This document shows, piece after piece, positions 46,993 to 56,171 of a stretch of 64,000 nucleotides of DNA (positions within the stretch are counted from its first letter, which is position 1; each line of letters starts with the position of its first letter). Made by a program: the position numbers and the translations under genes. The stretch is from Helicobacter sp. NHP19-012 (lineage in GTDB: Bacteria; Campylobacterota; Campylobacteria; Campylobacterales; Helicobacteraceae), in assembly GCF_019703325.1 (NCBI RefSeq), contig NZ_AP024819.1:124001-188000 (forward strand). The letters are read 5' to 3'. The notes under the pieces are model-generated. The model searched no databases and was not told where the DNA came from. It saw only the letters and a list, made by a program, of their open reading frames with translations.

Positions 46993-49053
46993 CTACAATT
47001 CTTTGGCTTCCGCAATGCCTAAAAATGCCCGATAAATCGCCCCTAGTAGGCTTTTGCGGTTGTTCTGCACAGCCAAATCGGGGTCATTGACAAGCACATT
47101 GTCAAAAAACACTTCCAAAGGCTCTTTAAGCGCAAACAGGGCGTGTAGTTGCTCTAAATAATCCTTGAACTTTCTAGCTTGCAAAGCATAAAAAGCGTTG
47201 TAAAGGGCGTGTTCGCTAGGGTCTTTAAAGAGTTTTGGGCTGGGCTCTAAATCTGGCTTATAATTTTGTGTGATGTTTGCCACCCTTTTAAACACCGCCA
47301 CAAATTCCCTAGTTTGCGTAGTTTCTAAGAAAGTGGCTAAAGCTTGAACCTTTTGGGCGATTTGGCAGACTTCATAAGCCCCTTGGCTTTGGGCGATGCC
47401 TGAGAGCACGGCCTTATAAATATTTAGGCTATAACCGGGGATGTTCTCTAAAATGTGGCTTAGGCGTTCTAGCGCAAAATCCCTTAAAAGGGCGGTGTTA
47501 AAACTTTGATAATTTTTAGCCAGCTCTTGGGTGTCTATTTGCAAATCAAGAGGCAAATTGAAATGCAAACAAATGCGTAAAATGCCATTGCACGCGCGGC
47601 GCAAGGCAAAGGGGTCTTTAGAGCCTGTGGGGATTTTCCCCACGCTAAAAAGGGCTAAGAGGCTATCGAATTTGTGGCTTAAAGACACCAACGCCCCCAA
47701 AAGACTAGAGGGCAAGGGGGCGTTTTCGGCACTTGGGAGGTATTGCTCTTTTAGGGCGGTGCAAACGCTCTCTTTGTAGCCCTTGGCTTTGGCGTAATAG
47801 CCCCCCATGATCCCTTGTAATTCGGGAAATTCATAGACCACTTCGCTAAGCAGGTCGAGCTTAGACAAACTCAAGGCTTCTTTTAAGTCTTCTTGTAAAT
47901 TTGGGGCGTATTTTTGTGCGAGGGCTTGCCCGATCGTTTGCTCCCTTTGGACTTTGCTAGCGAGTGTGCCTAGCCCTTGCACAAAGGCGATTTGTTCTAA
48001 GCCTGTATTTTGCGGTCTAAAGGGGCTTTTCAAGTCGTTTTCATAAAAAAACATGGCATCGCTAAGGCGTGCTTTTAGCACCTTTTCATTGCCCGCCACA
48101 ATGTCTTTAAAGTCGGTAGGGTTGTCTAAGGGCGTGTTGCCGACTACAATAAAGCCCGCGTGCAAAACCCCCTCTTTAAAAATGGCAAAGTAGCGTTGGT
48201 GCTCTTGCATGGAGGTGGTGGTGATTTCAGGGGGTAGGCTTAAAAATGTGGGGTCAAATTTGCCATAAAGGGCGGTGGGGTAGCTTGTGATCGCCACGAC
48301 TTCGGCGAGCAAATCGCTATCCACTTGCACCTTAAACCCATGCTCTTGTTCTAGGGCGTGGATTTCGTTTAAGATTTTCACTTCTCGAGCTTTGGGGTCT
48401 AAAATGACTTTACCTTGTTCTAAGGTGTCAAAATAAGCGTCTATGTTAGGGGTTTTGTGCCAGCCAAAGCCTTTGGAGAAGTGCAATTTTGTGGCGCGCT
48501 TTGTGGTGCATAAAAAGGTTTCTTGGCAAAGGGGCAAGGGGACTTCATCACTGCCAAAAAGCACGCAAATATTATGCACGGGGCGGATAAAGCGGGCTTT
48601 GACCTCCCCCCACGCCATGCTTTTGCCAAAGTCTAGGGCTTGCAAGAAGTTTAAAATGAGGCTGTCTAGGAGGGGAGTTGTGGGCTTGGGCGCAATTTGC
48701 ATGCAAGCGTATAAAACTTCTTTATTATTTTTTGTGGCTGTTTGCCACATACGAGGCACTTCCAAGTTCAATTTTGTGTAAAAGCCTTGCCCTATGGCGT
48801 TTAGGGCATTGTCTGTTACACCCACAGCCACAGGCGGACCGAAAAACTCTTGTGTGCTTGTGGGCGTGTGGGTGGGGAAATTTGGGGCATGCAACACAAG
48901 CCTTGTGGGGGTGTAGTGCAACCTGGTATCGGTGCTTAAGTCGTGTGCGCTTAAAAGGGTTTGCCATTTGTCTAGCATGTGGGGGAATTCTTGCAAAAGG
49001 GGCTTAGCGGGCAACTCTTCTAACAAGATTTCAACAAGGAGGGCTTGGTCCAA
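46993..49053 (-). CDS. glyS: Glycine-tRNA ligase beta subunit
   Basis: The tRNA-binding subunit of GlyRS. It has 686 residues from the TTG at 49053, preferred because AGGAG sits five bases before it and because the product begins MDQALLVEILLEELPAKPLL as in the family; the ORF can be extended to a TTG at 49092 without such support. Recognisable blocks are FIRPVHNICVLFGS, SMQEHQRYFAIF and DPFALRRACNGILRI. cznC follows after two bases. Confidence 0.95.
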   Translation of the reverse strand: MDQALLVEILLEELPAKPLLQEFPHMLDKWQTLLSAHDLSTDTRLHYTPTRLVLHAPNFPTHTPTSTQEFFGPPVAVGVTDNALNAIGQGFYTKLNLEVPRMWQTATKNNKEVLYACMQIAPKPTTPLLDSLILNFLQALDFGKSMAWGEVKARFIRPVHNICVLFGSDEVPLPLCQETFLCTTKRATKLHFSKGFGWHKTPNIDAYFDTLEQGKVILDPKAREVKILNEIHALEQEHGFKVQVDSDLLAEVVAITSYPTALYGKFDPTFLSLPPEITTTSMQEHQRYFAIFKEGVLHAGFIVVGNTPLDNPTDFKDIVAGNEKVLKARLSDAMFFYENDLKSPFRPQNTGLEQIAFVQGLGTLASKVQREQTIGQALAQKYAPNLQEDLKEALSLSKLDLLSEVVYEFPELQGIMGGYYAKAKGYKESVCTALKEQYLPSAENAPLPSSLLGALVSLSHKFDSLLALFSVGKIPTGSKDPFALRRACNGILRICLHFNLPLDLQIDTQELAKNYQSFNTALLRDFALERLSHILENIPGYSLNIYKAVLSGIAQSQGAYEVCQIAQKVQALATFLETTQTREFVAVFKRVANITQNYKPDLEPSPKLFKDPSEHALYNAFYALQARKFKDYLEQLHALFALKEPLEVFFDNVLVNDPDLAVQNNRKSLLGAIYRAFLGIAEAKEL

Positions 49054-49105
49054 GTAGACTCCTATGTGAAAGGTGGTTTTTATGGTGTTCAAGGGTTACT
49101 TCTGC

Positions 49106-49115
49106 TACAATTATA
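49106..49115. promoter_or_regulatory. Overlapping divergent -10 boxes for glyS (-) and the secreted-protein gene (+)
   Basis: The sequence GCTACAATTATAGC at 49104-49117 contains TGCTACAAT on the plus strand (box 49106-49111) and TGCTATAAT on the minus strand (box 49110-49115). The two extended -10 elements share two bases, so polymerase could not occupy both at once. Confidence 0.5.
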
Positions 49116-49151
49116 GCAAAATCACAATGAAAAACTCTTAAGAGGTTTGTT

Positions 49152-50044
49152 ATGCAATGCGTGTGCCGAGCGGTTTTAAAAAGGGTCCGTTTTTTTTCGT
49201 TAGCCTTGTTAGCTTGTCTTTTTTTGCCTAACGCCCTGATCGCAGATCAGGTAAAAAAGAAGGTGTCTTTGGCTGAGTGTGTGGATCCGCATAAATTTAG
49301 CCTTGCGCAAAAACGCATTTTGGTGTATGCCTACCGCTACGGTTTTAAAGATAATTTGGGCTACGAGTTAGCCGCCATTGCGTGGAAAGAGTCTTGCGCG
49401 GGCATGTATCGGGTGGATTTTAGCGACCCGAGTGCAGGCATTTACCATGCCTATATTCCCGATGTGCTTAAGCTTTACAACGAGCGCGACACCCGTTTTA
49501 TGCAAAGCGTGTATGGGGATTTGCTCATTAAAGATAAAAACTTCGCCTCTAGAGTTGCCCTAGACACCTTGATTAGTTGGAAGCGCATCCATAAGGGGGA
49601 TTTAAAGGACATGATCAAGTCCTACTACAAGGGTTTACGCTGGCAAAAAAACGAACGCATTGACCAAATTGCCGATGAGTATTACCAAGACATCGTCGCC
49701 AAAATCAAAACCTTGCAAGGCATGATGCCCACCTTAGAAGAGAGCGTGGATGAAACCCGAGCTGCACCTCTACAAACCACCGAGTATACAAAATATGCAC
49801 ATGCGAGCAAGGAGGTGGCGCAAATGCAACCCGAACCCCAAATCGCTCCCACCCCAAAGCCCCACCACACCCCAAAAAGCACTACAACCCCCACCCCCAC
49901 CACAAGCTAAAACCAACCACCAGAGCGCACCAGAGCGCACCTAAATACACCGAACCTAGGGATAAAACCCACACGGGCAAAACGCCTAAAAACAGCAAGG
50001 ATGCCAATAAAATCATCTTGATGCAAGAATCGCCGGTGTTTTAA
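49152..50044 (+). pseudogene. Secreted protein (HP0973-like) with frame broken in its Pro/Thr-rich tail
   Basis: The N-terminal frame has a signal peptide (FFSLALLACLFLPNALIADQ) and a conserved domain with YELAAIAWKESCAGMYRVD, which recalls lytic-transglycosylase-type Glu motifs (weak), then a Pro/Thr-rich tail that stops at 49910. The natural C-terminus appears in another frame: K-I-I-L-M-Q-E-S-P-V-F then TAA at 50042, directly before gpmI. A perfect 10-base tandem duplication lies between. The 252-residue product is probably still exported but lacks its normal tail. Confidence 0.7.
49921..49940 (+). repeat. Perfect 10-base tandem duplication (CAGAGCGCAC x2)
   Basis: Two abutting identical 10-mers lie in the tail of the secreted-protein gene. 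Collapsing them to one copy joins the frame coding QAKTNHQSAP to the downstream frame coding KYTEPRDK, so the duplication is probably a frame-breaking mutation. It does not by itself reconnect the N-terminal frame, which needs another shift just upstream. Confidence 0.85.
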
Positions 50045-51514
50045 ATGCAAAAGACCCTCCTAATCATCACGGATGGGATCGGGCACAACCCCAACCCTGA
50101 AGGCAACGCCTTTATGGCGGCCAAAAAGCCCACCTACGATTGGCTCTTTGAGCATGTTCCCCATAGCCTGCTCAAAACGCATGGCCTCAGTGTAGGGCTA
50201 CCCGAAGGGCAAATGGGCAACTCGGAGGTGGGGCACATGTGCATGGGGGCGGGGCGGGTGCTCTACCAGGACTTGGTGCGCATTTCTAAGGCATTTGCAG
50301 CAGGGGACATTGAGGACAACCCCGCCTTAAAGAGCGTAACTGATCACGCCAAAGTGGTGCATGTTGTTGGATTGATGAGTGATGGGGGGGTGCATGCGCA
50401 CATCCAGCACTTCACCAGCATGGCCTTGCTCTTAGAAAGACTTGGTAAAAAAGTGTGGTTGCATCTCATCACCGATGGGCGCGACACTCTGCCCCAAAGC
50501 GCATTGGGCTATTTAGAACACATCACTTCCATTTGTAGCGAAAACATCCGCATCGCTAGCCTATCGGGGCGTTTCTTTGCTATGGATCGCGACAAACGCT
50601 ACGAGCGGCTGCTAAAGGCTTATAACTGCATCGTGCACGCCGCCAATAAAACAGACTTTGGTCCCGATCGCTACATTAAAGAAATGTATTTTCGAGGGAT
50701 CACTGACGAATTCATCGAGCCGGCTAGCTTTGCCACCTACACGGGCATGTTTGATGGCGAGGGGGTGGTTTGCATTAACTTTAGAAGCGATCGCATGCGC
50801 CAATTAGCCCAAGCTTTGGGGGGGAGTGAGGAACTAGAGGGCTTTAAAGCCCCTCCAGAGCTTTACATCGCCACAATGACAAGCTACAGCCCCGACTTTA
50901 CCTACCCCGTGCTCTTTGAAAAACCCAACATCACCCACACTTTAGCCCAAGTGGTGGCAGATGCGGGGCTAAGCCAAGCGCACATTGCCGAAACCGAGAA
51001 ATACGCCCATGTGAGCTTTTTTATCAATGGTGGGGTGGAAGAGCCTTTTAAAAACGAAGAGCGGATTTTGATCGAAAGCCCCAAGGTTAAAACCTACGAC
51101 CTCTGTCCTGAGATGAGTGCCTTTGGCGTGGCTAATGCCGTCTGCGAACACATGCAAAAGGGCAAGGATTTAATCATCGTCAATTTTGCCAATGGGGACA
51201 TGGTGGGGCACACGGGCAATTTTAAAGCGGCGGTGGCGGCAGTGGCGGCGGTGGATAAGGCACTAGGGCAAATTGTGCAACTGGCCAAGGAGTTAGATTA
51301 CGCCCTAGTGCTCACCAGCGACCATGGCAACTGCGAACACATGCAAGAAGGCGAGCAGGTACTCACCAACCACACCACCTATGAGGTCTATTGTTTTGTG
51401 ATGGGGCATGGGGTCAAACGCCTGAAAAACGGTGGCTTAAACAATGTCGCCGCCAGCGTGTTAAAACTCATGGACTTAGAAATCCCTAGTAGCATGGACC
51501 CCGCTTTATTTTAA
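50045..51514 (+). CDS. gpmI: 2,3-bisphosphoglycerate-independent phosphoglycerate mutase
   Basis: Interconverts 3- and 2-phosphoglycerate with two Mn ions. The 489-residue protein has [19 protein letters not shown], the catalytic Ser in [43 protein letters not shown] and [10 protein letters not shown], all expected metal-site blocks. ATG 50045 begins at the base after the upstream stop. The end overlaps pxpC on the opposite strand by nine bases. Confidence 0.97.
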   Translation: MQKTLLIITDGIGHNPNPEGNAFMAAKKPTYDWLFEHVPHSLLKTHGLSVGLPEGQMGNSEVGHMCMGAGRVLYQDLVRISKAFAAGDIEDNPALKSVTDHAKVVHVVGLMSDGGVHAHIQHFTSMALLLERLGKKVWLHLITDGRDTLPQSALGYLEHITSICSENIRIASLSGRFFAMDRDKRYERLLKAYNCIVHAANKTDFGPDRYIKEMYFRGITDEFIEPASFATYTGMFDGEGVVCINFRSDRMRQLAQALGGSEELEGFKAPPELYIATMTSYSPDFTYPVLFEKPNITHTLAQVVADAGLSQAHIAETEKYAHVSFFINGGVEEPFKNEERILIESPKVKTYDLCPEMSAFGVANAVCEHMQKGKDLIIVNFANGDMVGHTGNFKAAVAAVAAVDKALGQIVQLAKELDYALVLTSDHGNCEHMQEGEQVLTNHTTYEVYCFVMGHGVKRLKNGGLNNVAASVLKLMDLEIPSSMDPALF

Positions 51515-52444
51515 AAGCTCTTGCACCCTAGCAAGGTTTTCATAAAAGGCCTTGTATCTCTCTTGCGCCTGCTCTAATTTGATGGGGATGAAATGCACCT
51601 TGTGCCCGGGCAGCATTTGGGCGAGGGCAACCACGCTTTCTTTAAGTAGGGTGGCAATTTTTGGATAGCCCCCCAAGGTTTGCCTATCTGCCATTAAAAC
51701 GATAGGCTGCCCGCTGTTTGGCACTTGCACGCTGCCCAGAACCAGGGGGTTAGACACCAGCTCTTTTAACAAACGCCGCTCGAGGGCTATTCCCTCTAAA
51801 CAAATGCCCATGCGATCGGCTCTTTTTGTGATCGTGTAGGTGGAGTGGAAAAAGCGGCGCACACTCTGCAGACTAAAATAGTGCGCCTCTGTGCCTAAGA
51901 GGGCGGGCAGGCTCGTTTCTTTGGTATAAAGGGGGCGGTGCTTCTTTGGTAACAAGCGTTTTTGTTGCGGAGGGCTTGGGAGTGTAAATATCTCATCGCC
52001 CCTTTGCAGCGTGCGCCCCAAAAAGCCCCCGATTTTCGCGCGTATGTAAGTTGCTCTGCTACCCTGCACTAGGGGCACTTGCACCCCCCCGCTCAAAGCC
52101 AAATACGCCCTAGCCCCACTCACAAGCTGGCCAAATTCTAAAATATCGCCTGCTTGCACGGCATAAGACTCCCAATTAGAAATCTGCGCCCCATTGAGTT
52201 TAGGACTTAAATTTGCCCCAGTAAGGGCAATTTGCATGGGCTTTAAAAACTCTAGGGTGTCGCCCGTGTAGGTCATTTCTAAAAGGGCTTGCTCTTTGGC
52301 ATTGCCCACTAACCAATTTGCCACACATGCGCTAAAGGGATCCATCGCCCCGCTTATAGGGATACCTAGTGCAAGATAGCCCACCCGCCCCAAGTCTTGG
52401 ATAGTGGTGCTTAGCCCCGCTTTTAACACCCGCACACTAGGCAT
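51506..52444 (-). CDS. pxpC: 5-oxoprolinase subunit C (biotin-dependent carboxyltransferase-like, KipA family)
   Basis: PxpABC hydrolyses 5-oxoproline (pyroglutamate) to glutamate with ATP. ATG 52444 follows AAGGA and gives 312 residues starting [20 protein letters not shown], the family hallmark. [21 protein letters not shown] and DRMGICLEG follow. It overlaps pxpB by eight bases. The longer frame from 52465 is not supported. Confidence 0.92.
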   Translation of the reverse strand: MPSVRVLKAGLSTTIQDLGRVGYLALGIPISGAMDPFSACVANWLVGNAKEQALLEMTYTGDTLEFLKPMQIALTGANLSPKLNGAQISNWESYAVQAGDILEFGQLVSGARAYLALSGGVQVPLVQGSRATYIRAKIGGFLGRTLQRGDEIFTLPSPPQQKRLLPKKHRPLYTKETSLPALLGTEAHYFSLQSVRRFFHSTYTITKRADRMGICLEGIALERRLLKELVSNPLVLGSVQVPNSGQPIVLMADRQTLGGYPKIATLLKESVVALAQMLPGHKVHFIPIKLEQAQERYKAFYENLARVQELLK

Positions 52445-53156
52445 GCAGGCTATCCTTTGGCACAAGGGTGCGCTTTAGGGTGTGTGGGCTATTTTGAAAC
52501 TCTTTGAGACTAATGGGCTTGTAGCGGACATAATCGCCGGCAAAAATAGAGACGGGGGGTTCGTTGTTGGGCTGATAAAGACTGATGGGGGTTTTAGCGA
52601 GGATATGCCAGCCGGCCGGGCTAGCGATGGGGTAAATGCCCGTTTGTTCGTTGGCAATGCCAATGGAGCCCGCAGCCACTTCTAATCTAGGCGTGGCAAG
52701 GCGGGGCAGTTTGAGCGCAGGGTCTAGCCCACCCAAATAAACAAAGCCGGGCAAAAAACCCAAACAATACACCAAGTAATCCCGCCCGCTGTGCCTTTCT
52801 ATCACCTGCGCCACGCTTAAACCCGTTTGTTCTGCCACGCTTTGTAAATCCAGCCCTAGCTCATAGCAGGCGGGCACTTCCACCAAATACACCTCTTGCT
52901 CCTCTTGTGTAGAGAGCTCTAGGCTCAAGGCTTGCACCTGCTCCACCAAGTGGGTATAAGAGCAAATGAAGGGGTCATACACCACAAGCAACGAGGCATA
53001 GGCGGGCACAATCTCTAGCACCCCTTGTAACCTTTGCACCTTTAATTTTTCACACAACAAGCGCACCTTGGCATTGAGGCTAGGTTCAATCAGATCGCCC
53101 AAGGTGATCAACAAAGCATCCTCAGCGCAGGGTTTAAACTCCACTTTAAGCCCCAA
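52437..53156 (-). CDS. pxpB: 5-oxoprolinase subunit B (KipI/allophanate hydrolase subunit 1-like)
   Basis: Partner of PxpC. The 239-residue protein has EVPACYELGLDLQSVA, the core VYCLGFLPGFVYLGGLDP, LPRLATPRLEVAAGSIGIAN and GIYPIASPAGWHILAKTP, a nearly complete family consensus. The TTG at 53156 overlaps the transporter stop; GTG 53144 is an alternative. No good ribosome site precedes either, so translation probably depends on coupling. Confidence 0.93.
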   Translation of the reverse strand: MGLKVEFKPCAEDALLITLGDLIEPSLNAKVRLLCEKLKVQRLQGVLEIVPAYASLLVVYDPFICSYTHLVEQVQALSLELSTQEEQEVYLVEVPACYELGLDLQSVAEQTGLSVAQVIERHSGRDYLVYCLGFLPGFVYLGGLDPALKLPRLATPRLEVAAGSIGIANEQTGIYPIASPAGWHILAKTPISLYQPNNEPPVSIFAGDYVRYKPISLKEFQNSPHTLKRTLVPKDSLHA

Positions 53157-54282
53157 AGAGTTTGAAGAGCGGTTTTAAAGAGAGCAGCCCCCAATAGCCA
53201 CTAAAGCCCACCACCACCCAGCCCAGCACGTTTAAGATGGGGGGGTGCTTGTAAGTGCCCACGATTTTAGGGCTCTTGGCGGCGATGAGCATGAGGGCTA
53301 GAGTTAGGGGCAAAATCAGCCCATTGAGTGCCCCAGCGGCGATTAGGAGCGTGGCGGGTTTGCCTATGCCCAAAAAGATGAGAGCCGACACACCGATAAA
53401 GCCCACCACCCAAGTGTTCTCCTGCCGCCTCACCCAGCTTAAGTTCTTTAAAAACGACACACTCGTGTAAGCCGCGCCCACAATGGAGGTGAGGCTTGCG
53501 GCTAAAAACACCACGCCAAAAACCACCCGTCCCCACCCCCCAAAGGACTCAAAGGCACTAAGAGCGGGATTGGCAGGATTTAGCACTACTCCCCTCTCAA
53601 CCACCCCTAAAATCACCAAGAACAACAGCCCCCTCACTAAAGTTGCCACAAAGATGCCTAAATAGGCGGCTAAATCCACTTCTTTTAAGTGATGAGCACC
53701 ACAAACCCCAGCATCCAAAAGCCGATGCCCGCCCGAGAAAATGATGTACCCCCCCACGGTGCCCCCGATTAAAGTCAACACCGCCACCATAGAAAAGTGG
53801 CTCGGGTGTAGGCTCTCTTTCAAGACTTGCGCCAGGGGGGCTTTGGCATGCAGGGCGACAAAAACCATCAGTGCCACCATCAACACCCCTAAAATTTGCG
53901 TCATTTTATCCATGAAAAGCATCGCCCGCTTGAAGAGAAACACAAAAATGGCTAAACACGCCCCAAGCCCAGCCCCACTTTTTAAATTCAGTCCGACCAA
54001 TACCTGCAAGCCCAACGCCACCCCGCCCACATTGCCAATGTTAAAAACCAACCCCCCTAGACAAATTAAAAAGGCTAAAAATGCTCCAAGCCCGGGCACT
54101 AGGGTGCTGGCAATCTCTTGCCCCCTTTGATTGGCTACTGCAAGCACCCGCCACACATTGAGCTGGGCGATCAAAGAGGCTAGGGTGGCGATGAGGATCG
54201 CGCAGGCAAAAGCACTTTTGAGCTCCTGGGTAAATTGCGCGCTTTGGGTAAGAAAGCCCGGGCCCACCGCTGAGGTCGCCAT
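53146..54282 (-). CDS. NRAMP-related membrane transporter of the pxp cluster (YcsG-like)
   Basis: A polytopic protein of at least 378 residues with about eleven helices and NRAMP-like signatures (ATSAVGPGFLTQ, FNIGNVGGVALGL, GGTVGGYIIFSGGH). Related transporters sit with pxpABC in Bacillus (ycsG). Codons upstream of the chosen ATG still encode family-like sequence (S-H-L-L-G-A-A-F-L) back to a stop, but no normal start codon is there, so either the N-terminus is shortened or a rare ATT is used. The substrate is unknown. Confidence 0.8.
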   Translation of the reverse strand: MATSAVGPGFLTQSAQFTQELKSAFACAILIATLASLIAQLNVWRVLAVANQRGQEIASTLVPGLGAFLAFLICLGGLVFNIGNVGGVALGLQVLVGLNLKSGAGLGACLAIFVFLFKRAMLFMDKMTQILGVLMVALMVFVALHAKAPLAQVLKESLHPSHFSMVAVLTLIGGTVGGYIIFSGGHRLLDAGVCGAHHLKEVDLAAYLGIFVATLVRGLLFLVILGVVERGVVLNPANPALSAFESFGGWGRVVFGVVFLAASLTSIVGAAYTSVSFLKNLSWVRRQENTWVVGFIGVSALIFLGIGKPATLLIAAGALNGLILPLTLALMLIAAKSPKIVGTYKHPPILNVLGWVVVGFSGYWGLLSLKPLFKLFGA

Positions 54283-54307
54283 TAAAAAAGCTGCTCCGAG
54301 TAAGTGG

Positions 54308-55086
54308 CTAATGCGTCCCCCTTATGAACTCTCCTAGAGGTTTGATGGCTACCCCGTTTTTTAGCAAAACTTCTCTGATTTGCATGGCTAGCCACACCGC
54401 TTGGGGATTGTCACCATGTACGCAAATGGAGTCAGCCACGATGTCTATGCTCTTGCCGCTGATGGTTTGCACCTTGCGCTCTTTTGCCATGCAAACCACG
54501 CGCATTAGGGCTTCGTTTAAATCACTGACAAAGGCTTTTGGGTGGTCTCTTGGCACCAGCCGCCCATCGTCTAAGTAGTGCCTGTCGGCAAAGACTTCTT
54601 CAGCGATTTTTAAACCCATGTCCTGCCCCAACTTTGCCATAGGGCTAAGGCTGGGCGCGAGCACAATTAAATGGGGGTCAAAGTCTCTGATCCCCTTAAG
54701 CACCTCCAAAGCGAGTTTGAGATCATAGGCGGCTTGGTTATAAAAACTCCCGTGCAATTTGACATGTTGCAAGGGGGTTTTCTGTGCTTTGGCAAAGGCA
54801 AAGAGTGCGCCCACTTGATAGAGGGTATAAACCCTAGCTTCTTTAGGACTGATATTCAAATGGCGCCGCCCAAAGCCTAGTAAGTCAGGATAACCGGGTG
54901 TGCGCCCAGCCCTAGGTTTGATTTTTGAGCAAGACCCACCATTTCTTGCATGATCAACGGGTCGCTCGCATGCCAGCCACAAGCCAAATTTACGCTGCTG
55001 ACAAACTCCATGATGGCGGTGTCATCGCCCAAGCGGTACACCCCAAAGCCCTCGCCCATGTCGCTGTTTAAATCCACGCAATCCAT
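54308..55086 (-). pseudogene. pxpA: 5-oxoprolinase subunit A (LamB/YcsF family), broken by one missing base
   Basis: The first frame starts at ATG 55086 with MDCVDLNSDMGEGFG and NLACGWHASDP, and runs to LGLGAHP. The family then expects G-Y-P-D-L-L-G-F-G-R-R, which is present but in the next frame. Adding one G (CACCCGG to CACCCGGG, plus-strand 54894-54895) restores a 259-residue protein through VKLHGSFYNQA and SICVHGDNP to the stop. The site is not a long homopolymer, so decay or a base-calling error is more likely than phase variation. Confidence 0.88.
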
Positions 55087-55088
55087 GT

Positions 55089-55094
55089 TAGAAT
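55089..55094 (+). promoter_or_regulatory. Probable -10 box (TAGAAT) for fbp
   Basis: TGTTAGAAT lies 30 bases before the fbp ATG. A mirror-image TAGAAT for pxpA on the minus strand lies at 55106-55111, giving a compact divergent promoter. Confidence 0.45.
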
Positions 55095-55105
55095 GATAAC
55101 ACGAA

Positions 55106-55111
55106 ATTCTA
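55106..55111 (-). promoter_or_regulatory. Probable -10 box (TAGAAT) for the pxp cluster
   Basis: On the minus strand TAGAAT lies 19 bases before the pxpA start, so the leader would be very short. No Shine-Dalgarno sequence is visible before that ATG. Confidence 0.35.
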
Positions 55112-55123
55112 AAGGACAAGAAA

Positions 55124-55999
55124 ATGCTAACCCCGATTGTGCAGGCTCTGCAAGCCCTCGCCCCCAAAGTGTATCAAGCCATCAAGCAGGGCGACACCCA
55201 CTACACCGCGCATAAAAACCCCACAGCAGATTTACAACTCGCCGTGGATGTGGCGGTGGATCAACTCATTTTTGATGCCCTGATGCAAGTGCCAAGCATA
55301 GGGGGCGTGATGAGTGAGGAGAGGCAAGAGGCGCAGTATAAAGAGCAGGGAGATTTTTTAATCGCCTTTGATCCGCTCGATGGCTCTAGCGTGGTGGGGG
55401 CAAATTTTCTAGTGGGGAGCATTTTTGGGGTGTATGCCCGCCCTGCTTTGGGTTTTGCTGAGCCAAATATGGCACACCATATTCAAATGGGGGCGTATAT
55501 TCTATATGGAGCGAAGTTAGAGTTGGTGGTGGCAAGCACACAGGGTGTGGTGCATGAGGTTTTTGATGAAGGTAGCCACGCGTGGCATAGCAAGAAATGC
55601 TTTGAGTTGAAAGACAAGGGCAAGAACATTGCCCCAGGGGGCAGCTGGCAGCACTTTAGCCCTGATTATGTGGAATTTTTAATGTCGTTTTTCAAGCAGG
55701 GCTACCGCCTGCGCTACAGCGGGAGCATGGTCGCCGATGTCCATCACTTACTCAGCAAAGAGGGGGGGCTCTTTTGCTACCCCGCCACCCAAGATGCCCC
55801 CTTAGGCAAGTTGCGTAAACTCTTTGAGGTCTATCCTTTAGCCTTTGTGGTTGAAAAGGCGGGGGGCCTTAGCTTTGATGGCGTGCAAAATATCTTAAAC
55901 ACCCCCTTAAACAGTCTGCACGACAAAAGCCCGTGTTTTCTAGGCTCAAAAGAGGAAATGGAGGCACTAAAGCAGTGGATGCGTTTGAACAAAAACTAG
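55124..55999 (+). CDS. fbp: Fructose-1,6-bisphosphatase class I
   Basis: Gluconeogenic enzyme acting on fructose-1,6-bisphosphate. The 291-residue protein has GVMSEERQE, the metal-site AFDPLDGSSVVGANFLVGSIFGVY, and RLRYSGSMVADVHHLLSKEGGLF with GKLRKLFEVYPLAFVVEKAGG, all class I hallmarks. AAAGGA precedes the ATG. The 3' end overlaps the small Cys-rich gene by 25 bases. Confidence 0.97.
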   Translation: MLTPIVQALQALAPKVYQAIKQGDTHYTAHKNPTADLQLAVDVAVDQLIFDALMQVPSIGGVMSEERQEAQYKEQGDFLIAFDPLDGSSVVGANFLVGSIFGVYARPALGFAEPNMAHHIQMGAYILYGAKLELVVASTQGVVHEVFDEGSHAWHSKKCFELKDKGKNIAPGGSWQHFSPDYVEFLMSFFKQGYRLRYSGSMVADVHHLLSKEGGLFCYPATQDAPLGKLRKLFEVYPLAFVVEKAGGLSFDGVQNILNTPLNSLHDKSPCFLGSKEEMEALKQWMRLNKN

Positions 56000-56157
56000 A
56001 TGAATTGAAACAAAAGGTGCAGGCTTGCCAAGAGCGCAAGGGTGTAGGCTCTTGTCTGCGTTGCAGCTTGACTTTAGAGTGTGCGGATAGAAAAGCTTAT
56101 GTTGCCAGCGTGTATGCAAGCATGAACAAAGGCCAGCAGGGTAATTTTGATTTTTAG
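55975..56157 (+). CDS. Small Cys-rich conserved protein downstream of fbp
   Basis: About 60 residues from GTG 55975, starting V-D-A-F-E-Q-K-L-D-E-L-K, a short amphipathic helix followed by CQERKGVGSCLRCSLTLEC, with four closely spaced Cys that could bind zinc or an Fe-S cluster. The C-terminus YASMNKGQQGNFDF is, as I recall, shared with the H. pylori gene next to fbp. The upstream part of the frame runs inside fbp and is probably not coding. Function unknown. Confidence 0.7.
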   Translation: MDAFEQKLDELKQKVQACQERKGVGSCLRCSLTLECADRKAYVASVYASMNKGQQGNFDF

Positions 56158-56171
56158 TTAAAGGATTTTTG

